From Helicobacter_B zhangjianzhongii (GTDB lineage Bacteria > Campylobacterota > Campylobacteria > Campylobacterales > Helicobacteraceae), in the NCBI RefSeq assembly GCF_030249855.1, contig NZ_JANURN010000002.1:62001-126000 (forward strand): 64,000 bases of DNA, in the 5' to 3' direction. The position numbers and the translations under genes were made by a program. Below the pieces are notes generated by a model. It did no database searches. It saw only the letters and a program-made list of their open reading frames with translations, and had not been told where the DNA came from. Below, in pieces: positions 45,162 to 52,502 of this stretch; position 1 is the stretch's first letter, and each line of letters starts with the position of its first letter.

Positions 45162-48029
45162 TCATCGCAAGCCAAAGGATATGAGCCTTTGGGCTAGGGA
45201 TTTTGCCCACGCTCTGCGCCTGCTTCCGTGCGGGAAGCACAGCTTGATAAAGAGCCTTTTAGGCAGAGTCTTTAGGATAAATCTAGGCGACTTACTCCTA
45301 GCCACATAATCACTAAGCAAAGGCTGATACTGCTTAAATGCTTGCTTGTGTTTGTCAAACCTTGAGCCACTCTCCAGCCACGATCCGGCGCAGTGGTGTG
45401 CTAGTGTGGTGTTTGGGCTTAGGTCTTCTAGCACAGGGGCTAGCCCTACGCTAAGAGGCGAGAAGTAGTCTTTAGGGTAGATTTTGACCCCGCATTTGAT
45501 GATAGGCTCACTAATATCCCCGCAAAAGCCCTTAGTCTCTACAAACTCGCCTTGATCTAGGAAGTAGAGCTGTGCGAGCTTGGGGCTTATAAGCAGCTCT
45601 TTTCTAGCCAAGTAGAGCTTGCCTAGATTCTCATATATCTCGCACATAAATTTCGCTAGCTTTGCGCCTTTCTTGCCAGCCATAGCGTGGCTTGTGTAGC
45701 CGCCATTTACTCTATCTTCTATGCCGATTATCATCTCATACGCACTAGATTCTAGCTCGCTAATAATGGCGCGAAACTTCTCTCCACTTATCACTTCAAT
45801 ATCCGCGTCCAAATACACGCCCCCATAGTGATAGATAAGCCACCACCGATAATAATCCCCCAAAAACACGCCATCTTTAAGCTCGCTTAGGGCTTTGGTG
45901 TAGGGGTTTAGATCTAGGGGGAGATTGCTTGCATTGTAGGATCTAATCTCAAAGTCCGGTAGCTGCTGCTGCCAAGTCTCAAGATAGCGCGTGTAGATGT
46001 CGCGCTCGCCATTGAAGCCAAAAAAGATCCTGTGGAGGTGTTTAAGTGATTGGGCTTCTTTTGTTTTAGGCGTTGGCTTTGGGCTTGGAGGCGTCGCATT
46101 TCTAAAGAAACCTGCTGCGGCTACGCCTTGCACCGCTATCGCTGGTTTTGAGCGATAAATCGTGGATTCTACGGCGTGGGCTTGCTCATTATCGCCTAGA
46201 TAAATCCCTTCGCCCACGCCTTGAAAACCCCGATTTCTCATCTCAACTGCTGCCGCCTGCGATTCGCTTACTTTTTGGGCTTTGTTGTCAAAAATCCTAG
46301 AATCCTGTGTGGAGTTTTCTACATTTTCAGCATTTTCCCTAGAATCCACTTTTTTACATATCGCGTTGTTTTTGTCATTGTGAGCGGATTTATCCGCGTG
46401 GCAATCCATAGAATCAACCGCCCTTGCCCTAGAATCTAGTTTTGCAAAACTAGATTCTAGGCTATGGATCGCCACGCCGCTTTGCGCGGCTCGCGATGAC
46501 GCTCGGCTTTCTTCTTCTAGGATTCTAGGAATTGCGGTGGGGCTGTGGAAGCTTTGCAAACTTTGGGGAAGGTTAGCGACCTTGGTGGTCGTGCCTTTCA
46601 CAAAGTTTGCAACACTGCCGCATTGCTCACCCAAAGCCGAATCCCACTTGCCTAAAGCGTGTGAGAATGCGTTGTATATCTCCCTAGCACACCCCTCCCA
46701 GCTAAATTTGCTCGCCTGCGTTAAAGCCCTTTGACTTAGCTCCCTAGCATAGCTCTCATCGCTATAAATTTTGTAAATCGCTTCTTGCAAGCCTAGGGCG
46801 TCATTTGGGTCTAGGGCTATGCCGCCACTGCCCAGCACTTCAGGCACAGAAGTCGTGCTAGAAGCGATAGTCGGGCAGCCGCAGCTCATAGACTCTAGCA
46901 CCGGCAGCCCAAAGCCCTCATAGGTAGAGAGATACACGCTAGCAAGACTATGGCTAAAGAGATTTGCCAAGTGCCTATCCTCAACATAGCCCGCGCGGAT
47001 AATCTTGCTGCGCCACTCCCCCAAAGAGTCAAAGCTAGATTCTAGCTCGCCTATGAAGCTCTCCCACGCCCCACCTCCAAGCACTAGCACTAGGTCATTG
47101 ATATTGTGCTTTTTGATACACTCGATGAAATTTCGCGCGACAAAAATCAAGTTTTTCCTAGGGTCTAGCGAGCATAGGCTAAAGATATAGCGCGCATTAT
47201 GCGGGATATGGTATCGCTCTCTTATTTGCGCGTTTTTACGCTCATCAAAATCTCTGTAAAATATCTCCCTATCTGCGCCAAGCAGTGCTACGCTGATATG
47301 GCTCTCACAAAGCCTAGTAGGGAAGTGCTTAAGGAAGTCGGCTTTGGTAAAAGCAGAGTTTGTGATATAAAAGTCCTTGACATTAAGCGAGTCGGCTATG
47401 TCATAAAAATCGTGCCGCTGTCTCAATACCTGTCTCAATACCTGTCTCAATAGCTTATCAATAGGTATATCACTCATTCTAAAATGCTCTTCATAGACAA
47501 TTGGGATCACATCGTGCAGGAGTGTGAAGCGCACGCACTCAAGTGCGGCGATCTCTTTGGCAAAGGCATAGTAGGGAGAGAAGAGAATATCGCAGCTCTG
47601 CATAGATTCTAGTGTGCTTGATCCTAGCTTGTGGTAGCGCGCTAGAATGATAAATGGCAGAAACACCGCCCGCATAGCGCGGTCTAAAATGGGGTGATTG
47701 CGCTCTCTTAAGTAGTGGCAAATGGAGTATTTTTGATAGCACAGATAGGACAAAGCGCGCTCTACAAGGCTAAATCTATTGACAAAGCTAAAGCCCTTTA
47801 AGCTCTCTAGCTTGGCGCACTCTCTTTTGCAAAGTGTGTAGAACTCCAGCTCGCAAAAAAGCCTAACTTCACAGATTTTGCTTAAAGCTAGCAGGACTTG
47901 GTAGGCACTAAGTGTAATGCCGCTGCGATTGGCACTAGAGCGAGAGATATACATTAGCGCGCGTGCATCAAAGCAGACTGTAAGCCTTGTGCCCTTGGTG
48001 CTAGAATCTAGATTTTGACAAGCTGGCAT
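45162..48029 (-). CDS. Fused glycosyltransferases: GT4-type, repeat linker, GT32-type
   Basis: A 955-residue protein. The first part (to about 470) is GT4-like: TNSAFTKADFLKHF, YIFSLCSLDPRKNL and the donor-site EGFGLPVLESMSCG near residue 380. About residues 470-660 are repeats (RARAVDSMDCHADKSAHNDKN, KKVDSR). The rest is GT32-like, with HRIFFGFNGERD, FLGDYYRWWLIYHYGG and the DxD in GGVYLDADIEV near residue 740. Related enzymes are usually separate, so the repeat probably joined two genes. A TGTCTCAATACC-type unit three times in a row (47419-47454) codes LLRQVLRQVLRQ. It shares its first base with the stop of the upstream GT8 gene. Confidence 0.82.
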   Translation of the reverse strand: MPACQNLDSSTKGTRLTVCFDARALMYISRSSANRSGITLSAYQVLLALSKICEVRLFCELEFYTLCKRECAKLESLKGFSFVNRFSLVERALSYLCYQKYSICHYLRERNHPILDRAMRAVFLPFIILARYHKLGSSTLESMQSCDILFSPYYAFAKEIAALECVRFTLLHDVIPIVYEEHFRMSDIPIDKLLRQVLRQVLRQRHDFYDIADSLNVKDFYITNSAFTKADFLKHFPTRLCESHISVALLGADREIFYRDFDERKNAQIRERYHIPHNARYIFSLCSLDPRKNLIFVARNFIECIKKHNINDLVLVLGGGAWESFIGELESSFDSLGEWRSKIIRAGYVEDRHLANLFSHSLASVYLSTYEGFGLPVLESMSCGCPTIASSTTSVPEVLGSGGIALDPNDALGLQEAIYKIYSDESYARELSQRALTQASKFSWEGCAREIYNAFSHALGKWDSALGEQCGSVANFVKGTTTKVANLPQSLQSFHSPTAIPRILEEESRASSRAAQSGVAIHSLESSFAKLDSRARAVDSMDCHADKSAHNDKNNAICKKVDSRENAENVENSTQDSRIFDNKAQKVSESQAAAVEMRNRGFQGVGEGIYLGDNEQAHAVESTIYRSKPAIAVQGVAAAGFFRNATPPSPKPTPKTKEAQSLKHLHRIFFGFNGERDIYTRYLETWQQQLPDFEIRSYNASNLPLDLNPYTKALSELKDGVFLGDYYRWWLIYHYGGVYLDADIEVISGEKFRAIISELESSAYEMIIGIEDRVNGGYTSHAMAGKKGAKLAKFMCEIYENLGKLYLARKELLISPKLAQLYFLDQGEFVETKGFCGDISEPIIKCGVKIYPKDYFSPLSVGLAPVLEDLSPNTTLAHHCAGSWLESGSRFDKHKQAFKQYQPLLSDYVARSKSPRFILKTLPKRLFIKLCFPHGSRRRAWAKSLAQRLISFGLR
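46049..46640 (-). repeat. Repeat linker between the two glycosyltransferase domains
   Basis: Includes a class E hairpin (46173-46181 and 46212-46220), a TCATTG module (46374-46404), a perfect CTAGAATC palindrome (46429-46460) and a class B-like hairpin (46556-46565 / 46601-46610, inner stem CGACC/GGTCG). The end reads SPKPTPKTKEAQS. The frame is open throughout. Confidence 0.85.
46429..46460. repeat. Perfect 32-base palindrome, variant arms
   Basis: CTAGAATCTAGTTTTG followed at once by its exact complement. The homologous places at 43705-43736 and 48753-48784 read CTAGAATCCACTTTTG on one side and the TAG version on the other, so they are imperfect. Confidence 0.9.
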
Positions 48030-49720
48030 TATGCTTCCTTGTGGCTGGGATTGGAGGGGGTAAAGAGTCTTGCTAGAGCGTGCAGGGCAGCATAGATTCT
48101 AGGGGCTTTGGTCTTAGCGGCAAATATCGCCTTTGTCTTATATGCTTGCAAAGTGGGGGCGATAAAGGCACGCAAAATCTCTGTGAAAAAGGGGCTTTTA
48201 CGCGCTACTTCCCACCACTGCTTGGTGTGAGGGCTTGCATACTCTATAAGCTCTAGGGTGGAGTGTGTCTGCTTGATATAGCACACGCGCCCCCACGGCT
48301 TAGGCTGCGCAGCAAAATGCACGATATAGGGAGATTCTAGTGCGCTGTCATAAGCGGCGCGGCTGTGGCGAGAGAGCATTGATTGAGCTTCTTTGGTGGA
48401 TTCGGCTTTCGGGCTAGAATCGTGGATTTCATCGCCGCGCTTCGTCGATAGACCTCCAAGTCTTATCTCCTTGCGCGGCTTGAAAAACCCCGATTCTATC
48501 TCCAAAATCCTAGAATCCTTTGCTGACTCGCTTACATTTTGGGCGTTTATCCCAGAATCCTCGTTTGCTTCCGCTTGCGGCGTGCTTACATTTTTGGCGT
48601 TTATCCTAGAATCCACTTTTTTATTAGCGGCGTTTTTATCGTCATTGCGAGACTTGCTTGGCAAGTCGTGGCAATCCACTGCAGCTTTGTCATTGCGAGC
48701 AAGCGCGGTAGCGGTTGCGTGGCAATCCATACTAGAATCCACCGCCCTTGCCCTAGAATCCACTTTTGCAAAACTAGATTCTAGGCTATGGATCGCCACG
48801 CCGCTTTGCGCGGCTCGCGATGACAAAAGGGTGGCTTCATCATCTCGCAATGACGCTCGGCTTTCTTCTTCTAGGATTCTAGGAGTTGCGGTGGGGCTGT
48901 GGTTTTCACTACTGCTCTGGGATTCTAGGATTGTAGATGAGAAATCGGGGCTTTGCGAATCGACACAAGGGCGCGCACTTGGCGTGCGTAACCGCAGGGT
49001 CGATGAAGCAATCGCCGATTTATCGCTACAAGCCGAATCCTCTTGTAAAAAGCGCAAGATGTGTGGCGGAGCTACAATCACATTCCACCCAATCGGCAGC
49101 TCGATCGCCTCATCACAAAAGCACTCATTTAAGAGATTTTGATCGTGGAAGCCTTGCGTGATTTGTGGGCGTGTGGCTATTAGGCGGAAGAGTCGCTTAC
49201 TAGCCTTTGACTCTCGCCACTTCTCCATATCTAGCAGCAAAACTCCAGCATTGAAGTAAAATCCCAAGTGATTGCTACACGCACTAGAAGCGTCATTAAA
49301 GGCTAGATCACGCACCGCACCAAGCAATGCGCCTTGCAAATCTATGCTAAAAAGCCTAGCAATATCTGTGCGCACCAGCACATCGCAATCAAGATAGACG
49401 CATTTGCTAATGCTAGGGGGCAAGATAGAGTCTAGCAGCAAGCGCAAGTAGGTGATATGGCTGTCATTCTCGCCTTGGGTGGGCAAGGATACAAAGCGTG
49501 CTAGAGAGTGGCAAGAGTGTGAAATACTAGCATTGGGGTAGGTGGATTCTATGCGCGAGAGCTTGGCTTGTGTGGCTAGAGATAGGGGACTATCGCTTAG
49601 GAGATAGAAAGTAATATCCGCTTGCGTTGTCTCTAGCACAGAGATCATCACCACGCTTGCGTATTTGACATAGCTCTCATCAGCGCATAGCACGATGGGC
49701 AGGGCATTATCTTTTGGCAT
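48029..49720 (-). CDS. Glycosyltransferase, GT8 family, with large repeat insert
   Basis: GT8 enzymes (LPS glucosyl/galactosyltransferases) retain the DxD motif, here CVYLDCDVLVRTDI with DCD at residues 111-113. They begin IVLCADESYVKYASVVMIS. NAGVLLLDMEKWRE and FHDQNLLNECF follow. About residues 233-450 are repeats. The closing GT8 motif returns as YIVHFAAQPKPWGRV. So the insert separates the end of the catalytic core from the KPW motif. It overlaps the Wzz-like gene by 14 bases at its start. Confidence 0.85.
   Translation of the reverse strand: MPKDNALPIVLCADESYVKYASVVMISVLETTQADITFYLLSDSPLSLATQAKLSRIESTYPNASISHSCHSLARFVSLPTQGENDSHITYLRLLLDSILPPSISKCVYLDCDVLVRTDIARLFSIDLQGALLGAVRDLAFNDASSACSNHLGFYFNAGVLLLDMEKWRESKASKRLFRLIATRPQITQGFHDQNLLNECFCDEAIELPIGWNVIVAPPHILRFLQEDSACSDKSAIASSTLRLRTPSARPCVDSQSPDFSSTILESQSSSENHSPTATPRILEEESRASLRDDEATLLSSRAAQSGVAIHSLESSFAKVDSRARAVDSSMDCHATATALARNDKAAVDCHDLPSKSRNDDKNAANKKVDSRINAKNVSTPQAEANEDSGINAQNVSESAKDSRILEIESGFFKPRKEIRLGGLSTKRGDEIHDSSPKAESTKEAQSMLSRHSRAAYDSALESPYIVHFAAQPKPWGRVCYIKQTHSTLELIEYASPHTKQWWEVARKSPFFTEILRAFIAPTLQAYKTKAIFAAKTKAPRIYAALHALARLFTPSNPSHKEA
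48390..49030 (-). repeat. Repeat insert in the GT8 gene
   Basis: It contains a class C hairpin (48434-48479, arms GCCGCGC/GCGCGGC), two TCATTGCGAG modules (48642-48675, stem GACTTGC/GCAAGTC, and near 48690), an imperfect palindrome (48753-48784), and the second class D hairpin (about 48944-49026). The frame is open. Confidence 0.85.
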
Positions 49721-50456
49721 TATTAGCCCTTGCGCTTTTTAATCCGCGCACAAACTCCGCGACAAATACCGCCAAAATCGCGCACACAAAGCCACTCACA
49801 CAAAGCAGTATCCACATACTTTTGCCACCATAATGACTCCCCACGCCCTCTTTTAGCACACTTAGATCGCGGAAGCCTTTGGCATAAGTTTTAGCAGGGC
49901 TAGAGTAGATGAAAAAGCCATTGTTAAGAATATCATCAACCCCAGCCATCCACGCCGCTACCTCATCGCCCTTGGGCTGCAAATCGCGCAAAAAGCCAAG
50001 AGAGTCTATAAGGGCTTGCACCTCTGGCGCAGAGTCTAGCTCCTTTTGCACCGCTTGGGCTACTTGCTTTGCTTGGCTCTCACTCTCTGCTGGATAAACA
50101 CACCAATACACATCAGCATAGCTCATCGAATACCCAGCCGGTGCTAGAATCCACATTTTGCCCTGAATTATATGCGCGATTTCTCTGCTCACATTCTCCA
50201 GAGGCTTTGCATACAGGCGGCTAAGGAGCGGGTTTAAGATCCTATTGCTCACAAAATACGCGCTTTGAGAGTTAGGCGATCTAGTCGCACTCTTTGATAG
50301 GATAAAAAACGCATAATTATCCCCAGCACTTAGGCTAGCATTTTGCGCGGTGCGCTGCTTGTATAATATCCCCACACCCCCCACACCAAGCACCAAAGCA
50401 AGCACCACAATAAACACCCACCTATACCGCCAAAACACCGCCAATGTAGAATCCAT
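49707..50456 (-). CDS. Wzz-like polysaccharide chain-length/co-polymerase protein
   Basis: A 249-residue protein with a hydrophobic helix near each end (WVFIVVLALVLGVGGVGILY and SMWILLCVSGFVCAILAVFVAEF) and a periplasmic domain between, the layout of Wzz/Wzc co-polymerases without a kinase part. It lies next to the Wzy/EpsG-like gene, which supports control of glycan chain length. ATG 50456 is spaced well from AAGGAG and overlaps the TGA of the upstream gene. The assignment rests mainly on topology. Confidence 0.65.
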   Translation of the reverse strand: MDSTLAVFWRYRWVFIVVLALVLGVGGVGILYKQRTAQNASLSAGDNYAFFILSKSATRSPNSQSAYFVSNRILNPLLSRLYAKPLENVSREIAHIIQGKMWILAPAGYSMSYADVYWCVYPAESESQAKQVAQAVQKELDSAPEVQALIDSLGFLRDLQPKGDEVAAWMAGVDDILNNGFFIYSSPAKTYAKGFRDLSVLKEGVGSHYGGKSMWILLCVSGFVCAILAVFVAEFVRGLKSARANNAKR

Positions 50457-51637
50457 CACAACTCCTTAAAAATATAGTAAAACCACTTCCCATAGATCCC
50501 ATAGCTATCAAAAAGATAGATATTCTCCTTGCCAAAGAGCATAGTTTTAAGCTTATAAAGCAAGCACGCTCCAGCAAAAAATAGCGCGAGCATAGAGAAT
50601 CTACGCAGCCCTACAAAGAGCAAAAATCCCAGCAAAATCGTGGTAAAAAGTATGGTGAATCTATGTGCGATCCCGCCAATGACCAAATGCAAAGCAAAAT
50701 ACATCATCACAAACCACATCACAAAGAAAAACCACCGCTTTTTGATAGGGTCATTTGTCGGTAGCAAAATCAGCCCCGCCACCATAATGACCAAGCCCAG
50801 CTCAATGGCATTTGGCATAAACTCCCCAAACCCCATTGCATAGAATCCTAGCTTATCAAAGAGCGGCAGCTCTCTAGGCAGCGCGCCGCTATTATAAAGA
50901 GCTAGAATCTGGGGGAATGTAAGCCCTGCAAGCACCACGACAGCAAAGCTTAGAGCAAGCGTGGCTTTAGGATAATGCCTAAGTGCAAAAAGCAAGGGCG
51001 CAATCAGTAGGGTGCTTGTGTGAAAAAGTGTGGCAAGCGCGATTGCAAAAAGCTTGCCTAAAGTGGTGCGTGCATAAAGCGCATAGAGGATCACAAGCGA
51101 GGCAAAAAACTGCCGCGTGTATTCCCCGGCGATATAAAAGTCAAAAAACAGCAGCGACAATGCCACGCAGAGTGATTTCTCACTCTCTTTAAGCTCGCTC
51201 ATAGCGTATTTCTCTAGCCAAATGTAGAAAAGCACAGAAGCAGGGAAAATCGTCCAAAACAGCACAGAAGCAGGCTCAAGCTCGCCAAAAAGTGCGATAA
51301 GCACGACATACCAGAATCCAAGCGCACACTCAATCTTATAGAGCGAAAACACTTGCATAATATCGCCATTTAATAGCGTGCGATAGGTGGCAAAATAGCG
51401 GATAAAATCATCGCCCTCCCAGTGGAAATACATTCTACTTGCATAGAGTATGCTTCCACTTAGGATAATGCCCACGCCAAGTGCGATACGGCAGAGCTTA
51501 TCAAGCTCTTTTCCACACGCCAAAAGTAGTAAAAACCCCAAAATGAAAGAAAAAAGCGGGCAAAAAGGCAGAGCCATATAGGGCAAAAGGCACGCCGCAT
51601 ACAGCCCATAATGCCTAGAATCTAGCGCGACTAGCAT
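50456..51637 (-). CDS. EpsG/Wzy-like polysaccharide polymerase
   Basis: A 393-residue membrane protein with about ten hydrophobic helices. It shows FHWEGDDFIRYFATYR, GFWYVVLIALFG, YIAGEYTRQFFASLVILYAL and FHTSTLLIAPLLF, which match the EpsG polymerase family (conserved YRQ and FH segments). It would polymerise glycan repeat units in the membrane. It overlaps the upstream GT2 gene by seven bases and the Wzz-like gene by a few. Confidence 0.8.
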   Translation of the reverse strand: MLVALDSRHYGLYAACLLPYMALPFCPLFSFILGFLLLLACGKELDKLCRIALGVGIILSGSILYASRMYFHWEGDDFIRYFATYRTLLNGDIMQVFSLYKIECALGFWYVVLIALFGELEPASVLFWTIFPASVLFYIWLEKYAMSELKESEKSLCVALSLLFFDFYIAGEYTRQFFASLVILYALYARTTLGKLFAIALATLFHTSTLLIAPLLFALRHYPKATLALSFAVVVLAGLTFPQILALYNSGALPRELPLFDKLGFYAMGFGEFMPNAIELGLVIMVAGLILLPTNDPIKKRWFFFVMWFVMMYFALHLVIGGIAHRFTILFTTILLGFLLFVGLRRFSMLALFFAGACLLYKLKTMLFGKENIYLFDSYGIYGKWFYYIFKEL

Positions 51638-52425
51638 ACACGCGCCTTGCTAGGCTTGCGGTAGAATCTATGCTTGATGACTCCATTTACCGCATAGTGC
51701 GCGAAGTAATACGCCGCTTTATGTAGCGGCAGCTGCAAAATCTCGCGATAGACTTGCCATTGTCTATGCGCGGATTTAAGCTTATTGGCAGTGTCGCTTT
51801 GGCTATGGATCCTAATGCGCGCTAGATAGCAAATATCATCTAACGGGGGGGGGGGGGGCGAAATATATGCGCAATGATCGCGCAAGATAGAGAGCCAAAG
51901 CTCATAGTCGTGGCGGATTATGCCAGCTTGTGGAGTGCCGACTTTGTCTCTATCATACATTGCCGTGGAGTTGCCGATTTGACAAGTTTTAAGCATATCG
52001 TTGTAGGTGATTGTAGAGTTGGGGAGAAAGCCCCCAAGCATTGCCCCACTCTCATCAATCACGCGATAGCCCCCATAGCTTAGGGCTGCATCTTGTTCAA
52101 GCATTGTGCTTACCTGCACTTCTAGCTTATGAGCCTCCCACACATCATCAGCGTCTAAAAATGCGATAAACCGCCCCTTGGCTTGTGAGAGAGCGTAGTT
52201 GCGCGCGGCACTTACGCCTTGATTGCGTGGGAAGAATGTAGGCTTAATGCGAGAATCCTTGTGTGCATAGGCTGCAATGATAGATTGCGAGCTATCTTTA
52301 GAGCCATCATCGACTATCAACGCTTCCCAATGTGCATAGCTCTGTGCTAGGACAGAATCTAGCGCGGCAGCGATATACCGCTCGTTGTTAAAATTGGGAA
52401 TGATGATAGAGACAAGATTGTGCAT
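51631..52425 (-). CDS. Glycosyltransferase, GT2 family, with poly-G/C tract (in frame)
   Basis: First gene of the minus-strand glycan operon. It has SIIIPNFNNERYIAAALDSVL, LIVDDGSKDSS, and the metal site FLDADDVWEAHKL. Near residue 195 a tract of 14 G (plus strand, 51845-51858) encodes five prolines (PPPPP) and the frame continues to VINHRF-type basic end RFYRKPSKARVC. Fourteen leaves remainder 2 on division by 3, so the gene is on. The ATG follows a short gap from the Na/Pi gene. The sugar is unknown. Confidence 0.87.
   Translation of the reverse strand: MHNLVSIIIPNFNNERYIAAALDSVLAQSYAHWEALIVDDGSKDSSQSIIAAYAHKDSRIKPTFFPRNQGVSAARNYALSQAKGRFIAFLDADDVWEAHKLEVQVSTMLEQDAALSYGGYRVIDESGAMLGGFLPNSTITYNDMLKTCQIGNSTAMYDRDKVGTPQAGIIRHDYELWLSILRDHCAYISPPPPPLDDICYLARIRIHSQSDTANKLKSAHRQWQVYREILQLPLHKAAYYFAHYAVNGVIKHRFYRKPSKARVC
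51845..51858 (-). repeat. 14-base poly-G/C tract in the first glycan gene
   Basis: Fourteen G on the plus strand. In frame now; one base gain or loss shifts the C-terminal 60 residues. Confidence 0.9.
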
Positions 52426-52502
52426 TGTGATCCTAAAAGCGCGTAAAGTAAGTGCGGATTCTAGCTAGATTATTTTTAAGCGACAATAAACACCGCGCGC
52501 TC

